From CAVRXQ01 sp963838845 (GTDB taxonomy: Bacteria > Actinomycetota > Acidimicrobiia > Acidimicrobiales > Bog-793), in contig CAWISR010000001.1 in NCBI GenBank assembly GCA_963838845.1, positions 1 through 64,000 on the forward strand: 64,000 bases of DNA, read 5' to 3'. Numbering within the stretch: the first letter of the stretch is position 1; each line of letters opens with the position of its first letter. The position numbers were made by a program, and so were the translations under genes. Shown here piece after piece: positions 8,563-18,098 of this stretch. Under the pieces are notes generated by a model. The model saw only the letters and a list, made by a program, of their open reading frames with translations. It made no database searches and was not told the DNA's origin.

Positions 8563-10473
8563 TCAGAGAATTCGCTTGCCCATCTCGCCGGTGTCGTACC
8601 CGCCGAGTCCCTCGACTTCGGCTCGGAACTCACTCGACGTCATGAGTTCCCAAAGCGGGAGGAGAATCGGATCTTCCAGCGTGGCCCGATCGAGCACGAG
8701 GTCGTACGGCTCACGGGTCACGGGAACGAAGTCGAGCCCGAAGGCTCGCGCCGCCGCCAAGACGCCGAGCCCGGCGTCGGCCCGTCCGGCGGAAACCGAG
8801 GCCGCCACGGCGAGATGGGTGTACTCCTCTCGTTCGTACCCCGAGATCGACGAGGCGACGACGCCCAACCGGGTGAGCTCGAAGTCGAGGAGCACGCGAG
8901 TACCCGAGCCGCGTTGGCGATTGACGTAGCGAAGCCCCGGTCGGGAGAGATCGACGATGCCGCGGAGGCCAAGCGGGTTGCCGGGGGCGACGATCAGACC
9001 CTGCTCCCGATGGACGAGCCGGACAACCGCAATGTCGTGGCCGGAAAGAACCCGATCGACGTACGGAATCGTGTACTCGCCGCTTTCGGGATCGAGGAGA
9101 TGCGACCCCGCCAGGTGGCACAAGCCGTCGCGCAACGCGGCGATGCCACCGAGCGAGCCGACATTCGACGACGCGAGGGTGACCCCGGGATCGCTTCGCC
9201 GCAACATCGACGCTGCCAAGTCGAGCACCATGTCATGCGAGCCGATAACGACGATCGTGTGCTCGATCTCGTCCTCACCCCGCAACAAGCGGATCTCCAC
9301 CTCCTCGTCGGCGTGATGACCCTCGAGACCGGCGGGGATGAGCAAGAGACCGTCGGCCCGCACAAGCGAAGTGAGCACGCCGGCCCCACGGGGCAAGGGC
9401 GTCGCCACGAGACGACTCCCAACCCGGCCGAGTCGGACTCGGACCCAGTCGTCCATCCCCATCGGTGAGACGAGCTTGCGGGCGAGCGTCGCGCGCACGA
9501 CCGGGCGACGTCGCTCGACCGTCCCCTCGAGCCGCGCGAGCAGCGGCGCGGCGAAAATCTCAAAAGTCAGCGCGGCGGAAACCGGATATCCGGGAGCGCC
9601 GAGCACCGGAGTGGCTTCGATCGCGCCGAGCACGACCGGATGTCCGGGTCGGACCGCGACGCCGTGTACCGCGAGCACGCCGAGCTTCTCGATCACCGAC
9701 GCCGTGTAGTCGTCCCGCCCGGCACTCGACCCCGCGACTACGATGAAGAGGTCGCAGTTGCTGATCGCGTTGAGAACGGCGCGCGCGATGCGTTCGGCGT
9801 CGTCCCGTTCGATCTTCAACACCACCGCTCGGCAACCGATCTCTCCCGCCTGAGCGGCGATCATCAGCGAATTCGTGTCGTGAAGCTCTCCGACGGTGAT
9901 GTCGTCGCCGATCGGCCGAATCTCGTCGCCGGTGGGAAGGATGGCAACGACTGGTTGACGGCGGACGATGAGCTCGGTCAGGCCGGCCGCGCCGCACGCC
10001 GCGACGTCGACGGCGCGCAACCGGTGTCCTTCTGGCAAGAGCAGCTCCGTCGCGCTGATGTCCTCGCCGATCGAGCGGACGTACTGGTACGGCACGGCGG
10101 CCGCTCGGAGCTCGACGCCGTCGCCGACGTACCGCACGTGCTCGCGCATCACGACCGAGTCGAAGCGCTCGGGAAGCGGGTCGCCCGTGTCGACCACCTC
10201 GTACGCGCCGGCCGCGATGACGACCGGGGTCGTCTCTGTCGCCCCGATCGTGTCGACCGCACGGACGGCGATGCCGTCCATCGACGCGGCGTCAAAAGAG
10301 GGCGAGGACCGCTTCGCGAAGACCGGCGCGGCGGTCACCCGTCCGACGGCGTCGGCGAGGCCGAGCCGGACGACATCGACGCGAGCCGGGCAGCCGGCCT
10401 TCTCGCACGCCTCGTACCACGCCGTGAGCGCCGTCTGCGCCGGCACGTCGCGGATGAACGGGCTCCGATTCAT
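8563..10473 (-). CDS. moeA: MoeA fused to a periplasmic-binding-like domain
   Basis: 636 aa. Residues 1 to about 410 are a molybdopterin molybdenumtransferase (MoeA), with the conserved stretches SPSFDAASMDGIAVRA, ILPTGDEIRP and GAPGYPVSAALTFE. The C-terminal 220 residues form a PBP-like/LysR-substrate-type domain (IVVIGSHDMVLDLAAS, SNVGSLGGIAAL, NRQRGSGTRVLLD), a known MoeA architecture. MoeA inserts the metal into adenylylated molybdopterin. The binding domain may sense or deliver oxyanion, which is inference. It is the last gene of the operon. Its ATG (10473) overlaps the TGA of the preceding moeA by one base, so it is not a free gene. Only the C-terminal half is unusual. Confidence 0.88.
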   Translation of the reverse strand: MNRSPFIRDVPAQTALTAWYEACEKAGCPARVDVVRLGLADAVGRVTAAPVFAKRSSPSFDAASMDGIAVRAVDTIGATETTPVVIAAGAYEVVDTGDPLPERFDSVVMREHVRYVGDGVELRAAAVPYQYVRSIGEDISATELLLPEGHRLRAVDVAACGAAGLTELIVRRQPVVAILPTGDEIRPIGDDITVGELHDTNSLMIAAQAGEIGCRAVVLKIERDDAERIARAVLNAISNCDLFIVVAGSSAGRDDYTASVIEKLGVLAVHGVAVRPGHPVVLGAIEATPVLGAPGYPVSAALTFEIFAAPLLARLEGTVERRRPVVRATLARKLVSPMGMDDWVRVRLGRVGSRLVATPLPRGAGVLTSLVRADGLLLIPAGLEGHHADEEVEIRLLRGEDEIEHTIVVIGSHDMVLDLAASMLRRSDPGVTLASSNVGSLGGIAALRDGLCHLAGSHLLDPESGEYTIPYVDRVLSGHDIAVVRLVHREQGLIVAPGNPLGLRGIVDLSRPGLRYVNRQRGSGTRVLLDFELTRLGVVASSISGYEREEYTHLAVAASVSAGRADAGLGVLAAARAFGLDFVPVTREPYDLVLDRATLEDPILLPLWELMTSSEFRAEVEGLGGYDTGEMGKRIL

Positions 10474-11708
10474 CAGCGATAGAGCGTGACGACGACTTCG
10501 GAGTTCGCCGCGAGACCGGTCGCCTCCTCCGGGATCGTCACGTAGCCGTCCGCCGCCGACAGCATCGACAGCAGTGCCGATTTGCCGAAGATCGGCTCCG
10601 CCTCGCCGCCTCTCAGACGCACCTGCACGATGTCGAGTCGGCCGGCGACCGAGGCCACGTCCTGACTGAGCCGGGCGACGGCCGTCGGCTCGGGCACGAA
10701 CGTCTCCCAGCCGCCGACCGATCGGATGATCGGCATCCCGATCAGCCGGAAGACGACGAGTGCTGACCGGGGGTTGCCGGGGAGCCCCACGATCGGGACC
10801 TCGTTGCACTCGGCGAGCAGTGTCGGTTTGCCGGGCTGGATCGAGAGTCCGTGGCAGAAGATCCCCGGCTCGCCGAGCGAGGCGACGACCGCTGCTGTGT
10901 CGTCGCGCACGCCAACCGACGATCCGGCGGTGATCACGATGACGTCCGCCCAGGACATCGCCTCGGAAACGGCGAGCTTCAGCTTGTCGGGCTCATCAGG
11001 GACGATGCCGGCGAGAACCGGCTGACCACCGGCCTCTCGGACGAGGCCGGCGAGCGGCAGCGAGCAGGCGTCACGCACCTGGCCGGGGGCGAGCTCAGCT
11101 GTTTCGTAGGGGACGACCTCGTCGCCGGTCGAAAAGATCGCCACCTTCGGCCGGGCGCGAACCTCGACCTTCGCAACCCCAGCCGCAGCGAGCAGGCCGA
11201 GATCGTGGGCGCGGAGCGGCCGCCCCGCTGGAACGAGCTCTTCGCCGGCCTTCGCGTCCTCGTCGGCGCGGACCACGCCTTCACCCGGCGCGACGGCGCG
11301 ATGGATCTCGATCGTTCCCGGCACCGTCTCGTCGGTGTACTCGACCATCACGACAGAGTCCGCACCGACCGGCAGCATGCCGCCGGTCGGGATCGCGACC
11401 GCGCCACCCGGCTGCAGGTCGAGATCGGCCGGCACGCCCATGCGCACCGCGCCGAGGATGTCGAGATAGCCAGGGAGCCCGTCGGAGGCGCCGTAGGTGT
11501 CGGCCGCCCGCACCGCGTAGCCGTCGACCGTCGCCCGGGCGAAACCGGGCATCGCCCGCGTTGCCCGCACGGCGTCGGCCGGCACCCGTCCCGCCGCATC
11601 CTCGAGGTCCACGACCTCGCTCGCGGTCCGGCGCGCCGGTCGGAAGCCGGCGAGCGCATCGCTCACCGTCGAGACCGTGAAGAACTCGCGACCACGCGCT
11701 CGGGACAT
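10473..11708 (-). CDS. moeA: Molybdopterin molybdenumtransferase MoeA
   Basis: 411 aa, normal MoeA length with the usual four-domain order. Motifs include MPGFARATVDGYAVRAADTY, AIPTGGMLPVGADSVVMVEY, AIFSTGDEVV, VITAGSSVGVRDDT and IVGLPGNPRSALV. It catalyses metal insertion into molybdopterin-AMP in the cytoplasm. The ATG at 11708 is two bases after the NuoEF stop. Having two MoeA genes side by side is notable: in archaea, paired MoeA proteins have been linked to separate molybdenum and tungsten handling. That would fit an operon with both a formate dehydrogenase and an AOR, but it is inference here. Confidence 0.92.
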   Translation of the reverse strand: MSRARGREFFTVSTVSDALAGFRPARRTASEVVDLEDAAGRVPADAVRATRAMPGFARATVDGYAVRAADTYGASDGLPGYLDILGAVRMGVPADLDLQPGGAVAIPTGGMLPVGADSVVMVEYTDETVPGTIEIHRAVAPGEGVVRADEDAKAGEELVPAGRPLRAHDLGLLAAAGVAKVEVRARPKVAIFSTGDEVVPYETAELAPGQVRDACSLPLAGLVREAGGQPVLAGIVPDEPDKLKLAVSEAMSWADVIVITAGSSVGVRDDTAAVVASLGEPGIFCHGLSIQPGKPTLLAECNEVPIVGLPGNPRSALVVFRLIGMPIIRSVGGWETFVPEPTAVARLSQDVASVAGRLDIVQVRLRGGEAEPIFGKSALLSMLSAADGYVTIPEEATGLAANSEVVVTLYR

Positions 11709-11710
11709 CG

Positions 11711-13384
11711 TCAGGCCGGTTGCGAACCTCGTTCAAGCCGAACGACGCTCATGACCGGACCGAGCGCCACTTGGCCAAGCCCGCAGATCGAGGTGAGGCG
11801 CATCGTCTCTTCGAGCTCTGTCAGGCGGCTGTCGATCTCGCCCTTCGCGCGCCCGTCGCGCAGCGTCGAAGAGAGAATCGTGTGCGCCTTCGCGGAACCG
11901 ACGCGGCAGGGCACGCACTTGCCGCACGATTCGTTGCGGAAGAACCGCAGGACATTCGTCGCCGCCGCCAACAGGTCCGTGCCCGCGGCGACGACGACGA
12001 GCGCGCCTGAACCGAGCATCGATCCCGCCCGTGCCACTGGTTCGAAATCGAGCGGCACGTCGAGCTGGTCTGCGGCGAGAAAGTTCGAGGACGCCCCTCC
12101 CGGCTGCACGGCGCCGAGCGGCGCGCCGTCCTTCACGCCGCCCGCTTCGTTGAGCAGATCACCGATCGTCGTGCCGAGCGGCACGCAGTAGACGCCCGGG
12201 CGCTCGACGTGTCCCGAGACGGCGAAGAACTTCCAGCCGCTCGCGCCGTTCGTCCCCTGATCCCGCCACCAGGCCGCTCCGCGCTCGAGAATGACCGGGA
12301 TATCGGCGAACGTCTCGACATTGTTGATGAGCGTCGGGCAACCCCAAAGACCCGACGTTCCGGGAAATGGTGGCTTGTTGCGCGGCTCGCCACGGTGGCC
12401 TTCGAGGCATTCGAGGAGTGCCGACTCCTCACCGAGGATGTACCCGCCCGGAGAGGTGAACACGTCGACTTCGAATCGCCGGCCGGAGCCGAGCACGTTC
12501 GTACCGACGAGTCCCTCGGCGCGGATCCGCGCAAGTTCGGCGCGCAGCACCGCCTCCTCCGGTCCGTATTCGTGGCGGATGAAAACCCAGCCCTCCTCTG
12601 CTCCCGTCACGACCATGCCGAGGAGCAACCCCTCGAGCACGAGGTGAGGTTCGTCGGAGAGGATCTGGCGATCCTTGAACGTCCCGGGCTCGGATTCATC
12701 GGCGTTACAGATCACATACTTCGGTGGCGCAGCTTGGTCCGCGACGAGCTGCCACTTCTGTGCGGTCGGGAATCCGGCGCCGCCCATCCCCCGCAGGCCT
12801 GACTCCCGGATCTCGCCGAGGATCTCGCGCGGCGTGAGTTCGCCGCTCACTGCCCGCCGAAAGACCCGATATCTCTCCTCTCCTTCGGCGTAGGGGTCGT
12901 TCGGCCAATGCCCCGTTCGCACGGTCACGGACGGATTCTGCGAGCTCTGTCCCGGTCCGGCGCCGAGCAGATCGGGCAGCGCCCGTGCCGTCGAAGGGCG
13001 TTCATCGACGGCAACGGCCGGGGCAAGTTCGCAGCGACCGATGCACGAAACCTCGTGCAGCTCGATCGCCGGGTCGTCACCGTGGCCGGCCCGGATCGCC
13101 GCGATCTCGGTCTCGGCGCCGTTCAACCAGCAGGAGAGGTCGTGACAGATCGCGACGGTGACTCCTGCTGGAGGCTTCGTCCGAAAGTGGGGGTAGAAGC
13201 TGATCAGCCCCTCGATCTCGTACAACGGTCGCTTCATGTCTCGAGACAGCGCGACGAGCGCTGCGCGCGGCAACCAGCCCTGCTCGTGTTGGATCGCGGT
13301 CAGCGCCGGGATGAGGCTCGGGCCGGGGAAACGTCCGGCGCGGGCCTCTCGCCCGGGGGTGGATCCGTTGAGGCTCCCGGTCAA
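11711..13384 (-). CDS. Formate dehydrogenase NAD-binding subunit, NuoE-NuoF fusion
   Basis: 557 aa. The N-terminal 150 residues are NuoE-like, with a thioredoxin-like 2Fe-2S fold using ICHDLSC and VSCIGRC. The rest is NuoF: GMGGAGFPTAQKW and ICNADESEPGTFKDR for FMN/NADH, then a 4Fe-4S site SCGKCVPCRVG with a late SICGLGQ. It passes electrons from the formate dehydrogenase catalytic subunit to NAD+ (or the reverse). The proposed start is TTG at 13384, which overlaps the fdhA stop in CTTGA. No strong ribosome site is seen, so translational coupling is likely. The open frame extends further upstream inside fdhA, but that part does not look like NuoE. Confidence 0.88.
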   Translation of the reverse strand: MTGSLNGSTPGREARAGRFPGPSLIPALTAIQHEQGWLPRAALVALSRDMKRPLYEIEGLISFYPHFRTKPPAGVTVAICHDLSCWLNGAETEIAAIRAGHGDDPAIELHEVSCIGRCELAPAVAVDERPSTARALPDLLGAGPGQSSQNPSVTVRTGHWPNDPYAEGEERYRVFRRAVSGELTPREILGEIRESGLRGMGGAGFPTAQKWQLVADQAAPPKYVICNADESEPGTFKDRQILSDEPHLVLEGLLLGMVVTGAEEGWVFIRHEYGPEEAVLRAELARIRAEGLVGTNVLGSGRRFEVDVFTSPGGYILGEESALLECLEGHRGEPRNKPPFPGTSGLWGCPTLINNVETFADIPVILERGAAWWRDQGTNGASGWKFFAVSGHVERPGVYCVPLGTTIGDLLNEAGGVKDGAPLGAVQPGGASSNFLAADQLDVPLDFEPVARAGSMLGSGALVVVAAGTDLLAAATNVLRFFRNESCGKCVPCRVGSAKAHTILSSTLRDGRAKGEIDSRLTELEETMRLTSICGLGQVALGPVMSVVRLERGSQPA

Positions 13385-16266
13385 GGCACTGGCTCGACAG
13401 ACCGGTCGGCCCGTTCGATCTTGACCGCGCAGAACTTGAACTCGGGGATCTTCCCGATCGGGTCGACCTCGTCGATCGTCAGCAGGTTGGCGGCCGCTTC
13501 GCGGAAGTGGAACGGGACAAAGCAGCTCCCCGGGGTCTCTCGATCCGAGATGTGGACCTCGATCTCGATCGAACCGCGACGGGATGTCACCCGGACGAAG
13601 TCGCCATCGGCAACGCCGAGCTTCTTGGCGTCCCGCGCGTGGAGGTACACCTGAGCCCGTGGCGCGATCGCGTCGAGGGCGAACGACCGTCGCGTCATCG
13701 AGCCCGTGTGCCAGTGCTCGAGCAATCTGCCCGTGTTGAGAACGAAGGGGAACTCGTCGTCGGGAAGCTCCTTCGCCGGCATCCACTCGGCCGGAACGAG
13801 ATGGGCGAGTCCGTCGGAAGTGGAGAATCGCTCGCCGAACATCACCACCGTTCCGTCGGAATGCTCGGGGTCGGGATTCGGATAGAGCTTGCCGGTGGCG
13901 CCGAGATTTGCATGGGAGAGCGTCCCGTAGCTCGGGGTGACAGCGGCGATCTCGTCGAAGATCTCCGCCGCAGAGGAGTAGTGCATCTCGAGCCCGATGC
14001 GATTCGCCATCTCTTGAATGATCTCCCAGTCGACGCGCGCCTCTCCGGGCGGTGTGAGGACCTTTCGTCCGAGCTGCACGCGGCGGTCGGTATTCGTGTA
14101 GGTGCCGTCCTTTTCGAGCATCGTCGTGGCAGGGAGGATGACGTCTGCGAACTCACACGTCTCGGTGAGGAAGATGTCCTGCACGACAAGGAACTCGAGA
14201 TGAGCAAGTGCCTTGCGGACTTTGTTGATGTTCGGGTCGGAGAGGAACGGGTTCTCGCCCATCATGTACATCCCCCGAACCTCACCTCGTAGCGCCGCCG
14301 ACATGATCTCGGTGACGGTGAGGCCCCGGTTGGGATCGAGCTCTCTCCCCCACCGGCTCTCGAAGTTGGTGCGCACGTCGGCGGCGTCGACCTTCTGGTA
14401 GTCGGGGTAGAACATCGGGATCAACCCCATGTCCGAGGCGCCCTGGACGTTGTTCTGCCCGCGCAGCGGGTGGAGGCCCGAACCCGGTCGTCCGATATTG
14501 CCGGTGATCGCGCAGAGCGCAATGAGGCAACGGGCATTGTCCGTTCCCGTCGTGTGTTGCGAGATCCCCATCCCCCAGAAGGCGATGGCGGAGTTCGCCG
14601 TCCCCCAGATGCGCGCGAACTCGCGGATCTGTTCAGGGTCGACCCCGGAGATCAGCGCCGCCCGTTCGGGAGGGTAGTCGGCGACGACGCGAGCGAGCTC
14701 GTCGAAGTTCGACGTGCGATGCGCGATGTAGTCGGAATCGATCAAGCCGCGACCGATGATCTCGTGGAGCACTCCGTTGTAGAAGGCGACGTCGGTCCCC
14801 GGCTTGATCTGACAGTAGAGGTCGGCGTGGTCAGCGATCGTCTCGCGACGCGGATCGACGACGAGGATCTTCGTCCCTTTGCGGTGCGCCTGCTTGAAGA
14901 ACGACGACGCGACCGGATGGTTCGCCGTCGTGTTCGAGCCGGCGATGAGGGCGACGTCGGCGTTGGCGACGTCGCCATAGGTCGTCGACACCGCGCCCGA
15001 GCCGATCCCCTCGAACAGCGCCGCCACGCTCGAGGCGTGACACAGCCTCGTGCAGTGGTCGACGTTGTTCGTCCCAAAGCCGGCGCGGATGAGCTTTTGG
15101 AAGAGGTACGCCTCCTCGTTCGAGCACTTGGCGGAGCCGAACCCGGCGATGGCCGTAGCACCGTGCTCGGCGTGGATCGCCTTGAGTTGCGAAGAAGCGA
15201 GTTCGAGCGCTTCCTCCCAGGTCGCTTCGCGGAAGTGCGGCATCACCTCGGAGTAGTCGACGAAACCGCCGGGCTTCCGCCGACCGCGGCCCTCGCCTCG
15301 CACGTCGCTCGACAGCGGACCTTTCGGGTACGAACCTTGCTCGCGAATGAGCGGCCGCGTGAGTCGCTGCGGCGAGCGCGAGTAATCCCACCCATAGCGC
15401 CCCTTCACGCAGAGCCTGCTCTTGGAGCCCGGCTGCGGGCGGCCATCCGCGAACGCGATCGCATTACGTTCGTCGTCGACGTGATACGAGAGCGCACAAC
15501 CGACGCCGCAATACGGACAGACCGAGTCGACCCTGCGCAAAACGCCGCGCGGCCGGATCGGCACACCGTTGATCGGCTTGTTCGTGAGCGCGCCTGTCGG
15601 GCAAGAGGCAACGCACTCACCGCACGTCACACACGTCGATTCGCCCATCGGGTCGTTGAGGTCGAAGGCGATCCGCGTGGCGTAACCCTTCCCCGAGCGG
15701 CCGATGACGTCGTTGCCTTGGATGTCGTCGCACGCCCGCACGCAACGGTCGCAGAGGATGCAGGCGTCGTGATTGACGGCGATCACCGGGTTCGACGTAT
15801 CGATCCCTCGGCCGCTCCCAATCGGGAGGCTGTTTCGCTGCGTTACGCCGAAACGCCCGGCGAGAGCGAAAAGCTCGTTGTCGGCGGTCGTCGTCTCTTT
15901 CGGATCGAGAGCCTGATCAGGCTGATCCGAAAGGAGCAAGGCGGTGAGCGCCGCTCGCTGTCGTTCGACGGCGGGCGAATCCGTCTTCACCGTCATTCCG
16001 TTCTCGCATGCACGGACGCAGGCCGCCGAGAGGACCCGCGCACCCACGTCGACGACGCATATGCGGCAAACACCCACTGGGTCGAACCGCTCGTCGTGAC
16101 AGAGCACGGGAATGTCTATGCCGATCTGCCGCGCGGCGTTCCAGATCGTCGTTCCTTCGGGGACGGTCATCTCGCGGCCGTCGATCGTCACGTTGATTTC
16201 GCGGCTCTCGCTCTTTGATGAGGCGGCGGATTCCGTTCGCAGCGTCACGTGGTCATCCTCGCTCAA
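13381..16266 (-). CDS. fdhA: NAD-dependent formate dehydrogenase, catalytic (alpha) subunit
   Basis: 961 aa. The N-terminal plant-type 2Fe-2S domain has C56, C67, C70 and C83. Two 4Fe-4S clusters of ferredoxin type follow (C169/172/175/179 and C212/215/218/222). Then comes the molybdopterin oxidoreductase domain with its 4Fe-4S site (C250/253/257/286) and the metal ligand C409 in HCTRLCHASS, a cysteine rather than selenocysteine. The C-terminal MopB-binding domain is present (LNTGRLLEHWHTGSM). This is the cytosolic, NAD-coupled type that oxidises formate or reduces CO2. TTG at 16266 overlaps the AOR stop; GTG at 16248, after GAGGATG, is an equally good start. Very sure of the family. Confidence 0.95.
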   Translation of the reverse strand: MSEDDHVTLRTESAASSKSESREINVTIDGREMTVPEGTTIWNAARQIGIDIPVLCHDERFDPVGVCRICVVDVGARVLSAACVRACENGMTVKTDSPAVERQRAALTALLLSDQPDQALDPKETTTADNELFALAGRFGVTQRNSLPIGSGRGIDTSNPVIAVNHDACILCDRCVRACDDIQGNDVIGRSGKGYATRIAFDLNDPMGESTCVTCGECVASCPTGALTNKPINGVPIRPRGVLRRVDSVCPYCGVGCALSYHVDDERNAIAFADGRPQPGSKSRLCVKGRYGWDYSRSPQRLTRPLIREQGSYPKGPLSSDVRGEGRGRRKPGGFVDYSEVMPHFREATWEEALELASSQLKAIHAEHGATAIAGFGSAKCSNEEAYLFQKLIRAGFGTNNVDHCTRLCHASSVAALFEGIGSGAVSTTYGDVANADVALIAGSNTTANHPVASSFFKQAHRKGTKILVVDPRRETIADHADLYCQIKPGTDVAFYNGVLHEIIGRGLIDSDYIAHRTSNFDELARVVADYPPERAALISGVDPEQIREFARIWGTANSAIAFWGMGISQHTTGTDNARCLIALCAITGNIGRPGSGLHPLRGQNNVQGASDMGLIPMFYPDYQKVDAADVRTNFESRWGRELDPNRGLTVTEIMSAALRGEVRGMYMMGENPFLSDPNINKVRKALAHLEFLVVQDIFLTETCEFADVILPATTMLEKDGTYTNTDRRVQLGRKVLTPPGEARVDWEIIQEMANRIGLEMHYSSAAEIFDEIAAVTPSYGTLSHANLGATGKLYPNPDPEHSDGTVVMFGERFSTSDGLAHLVPAEWMPAKELPDDEFPFVLNTGRLLEHWHTGSMTRRSFALDAIAPRAQVYLHARDAKKLGVADGDFVRVTSRRGSIEIEVHISDRETPGSCFVPFHFREAAANLLTIDEVDPIGKIPEFKFCAVKIERADRSVEPVP

Positions 16267-18098
16267 AAGAGGAGCTCGTCGACACCGAGCTGCGACAAGC
16301 GCTCTGGAAAGGGAGTTCCCTCCTGGTCCAGCCCGCGTGTCACATAGTACAAGTCGATCATTTCGCGCAGTCGCTCTGCCGGCAGCGCGGCCGTCCTGCC
16401 GGAATCGAGCTCAAGCGACTCCGAGAGGAATCTCTCGGGGAGCCAGTCGTCTGTCCGCATCCAGCCCTCGCGCTGATTGAAGACGCGTTTTGTAAGCACG
16501 ATCCGCTCCGCTGTTGTCCTGAGCTCCGACCCCGAGACGTCCCAACCGGTGACGAGTTGCAGCAAACGGGCCCACTCCTCGAACGGATGAACGAAGACCC
16601 CGCGCAGGAACTTGCAAAGGATCATCGAGTCCATCACCGCGGCCCGGTCCTCACTCTCGACGGCCGCCACGACGTGCGCGGGACCGCCGACCAAGCGGTC
16701 ATGACTCCCGGAGAGGTCGGCTTCGTAGGCTCCGGAACGGTTGTGGTCAGCGCCGCGAGCGTTCACGGCGAGACCGAGGGCCATCGCCTGCAGCGTGCGC
16801 GGCTCATAGCCGGGAAGCTCGAGACCTTTCACGTGGGGCGCGAACGCCTGAGAACCCCCGCCAACCTGTTCGGCCGCGCGTCGCGAACCCTCGGCAAGCA
16901 GCGCGCCGAGACCGCGACGGGAGCCGATCTCGTCGATGGCCCGCAAAAGGGCGGTCGCATCTCCAAATCGCAGCCACGGTGCATCGATCAACCCGCGCTC
17001 CGCGCACTCCATCGCCCAAGCGATCGTGCCGCCCGCGGAGATCGTGTCAATGCCAAGTTCGTCACAACGGGCGCTCGCCTCGAGCACGGCATCGGACTGT
17101 GAGATGCCGCACAACGAGCCAAGAGCGAAGACGTTCTCGTACTCGACGCGCACCCCTTTGCCGCCGCGGACCGGATAGATGTGCTCGCAGCCGATCGTGC
17201 ATGAGGCGCACCCGTGTCGAACGACGCTGGTCATCGCCGAAAGCTCCTCGGCCGAAATACGCGGCGCCGCTTCGAATGTCGCCTCCATGAAGTTGCGAGT
17301 CGGCAAGGAATTGATCGCGTTGAAGGCGAGCAAGTTCGCCAGGGTCCCGAGATCGCGGTACTTCGCAGTCGCGGGACCGAACGAGAGCTTGTTCAGCACA
17401 CGCGCCGCTTCGACCACCCCGCGGGGATCGGCGGAGGGAACCTTCATCGCCGCCCGTACGGCGATCGCCTTCAAATGCTTTGACCCCATCACGGCGCCGA
17501 GCCCCCCGCGCCCGGCGTGCCGGCCATCGTGAGAGATCGTGGCGAATCGCACCTTTCGTTCACCGGCCGATCCGATCGCCGCGACGCACCAACCGCTGCC
17601 GAGACGGTCGGTGAGCCGTGCTTCGGCCTCGGCGGCGCTCAAGCCCCACAGGGACTCTGCGTCTTCGAGCCGCGCGCCATCGCCATCGAGGAGGAGAACC
17701 GAAGGTCGATCCGCAGCGTCGGTGAGCACGATCGCGTCGAAACCCGTCCGTTTGCCGGCGATCGCGAAGTGACTCGAGGCGAGAGCATCAGTAAGCATGC
17801 CCGTGAGCGGGGACTTCGCAACGACCGCAAACTTTGCGCTCGTCGTGAGGGGAGTCCCCACAAGTGGCGAGAACACGAAGGCGAGTGGTGCTTCAGGCCC
17901 GAGCGGGTCGGCCTTCGCCGGCGCGAGACGGTGAAGGATCCAGGCGCCGAGTCCCGCACCGCCGAGGTAGGCCCGAAGCACGCGCTCTTCCAGTTCGAGG
18001 GGTCTCATCTCGCCGGTGGCCGCGCTGATGACCGCAGCGACGCCGAAATAGCCGGGGGGCGCCACTCTCCGGAGCCCGTCCACCTCAGCGGTTCTCAT
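16263..18098 (-). CDS. aor: Aldehyde:ferredoxin oxidoreductase (AOR family, W/Mo-pterin)
   Basis: 611 aa, the normal AOR length. The N-terminal pterin domain (YLGGAGLGAW, VFSPLVGTPL, GRGGLGAVMGSKHLKAI) and the 4Fe-4S ligands C297, C300, C304 and C495 (CASCTIGC and ILCKFLRG) are all present. Members oxidise aldehydes to acids, or reduce acids, using a tungsten or molybdenum bis-pterin and ferredoxin in the cytoplasm. Which metal and aldehyde apply cannot be read from the sequence. No ferredoxin-like subunit (AorA) is adjacent; the next gene is formate dehydrogenase. The ATG overlaps the mobA-moaD stop (ATGA) and the stop overlaps the next start, so it is deep within the operon. Confidence 0.92.
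   Translation of the reverse strand: MRTAEVDGLRRVAPPGYFGVAAVISAATGEMRPLELEERVLRAYLGGAGLGAWILHRLAPAKADPLGPEAPLAFVFSPLVGTPLTTSAKFAVVAKSPLTGMLTDALASSHFAIAGKRTGFDAIVLTDAADRPSVLLLDGDGARLEDAESLWGLSAAEAEARLTDRLGSGWCVAAIGSAGERKVRFATISHDGRHAGRGGLGAVMGSKHLKAIAVRAAMKVPSADPRGVVEAARVLNKLSFGPATAKYRDLGTLANLLAFNAINSLPTRNFMEATFEAAPRISAEELSAMTSVVRHGCASCTIGCEHIYPVRGGKGVRVEYENVFALGSLCGISQSDAVLEASARCDELGIDTISAGGTIAWAMECAERGLIDAPWLRFGDATALLRAIDEIGSRRGLGALLAEGSRRAAEQVGGGSQAFAPHVKGLELPGYEPRTLQAMALGLAVNARGADHNRSGAYEADLSGSHDRLVGGPAHVVAAVESEDRAAVMDSMILCKFLRGVFVHPFEEWARLLQLVTGWDVSGSELRTTAERIVLTKRVFNQREGWMRTDDWLPERFLSESLELDSGRTAALPAERLREMIDLYYVTRGLDQEGTPFPERLSQLGVDELLF

Noticed and set aside
15030..15050. Selenocysteine in formate dehydrogenase
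   Set aside because: The metal-ligand codon reads as Cys (residue 409) and no in-frame TGA is present.
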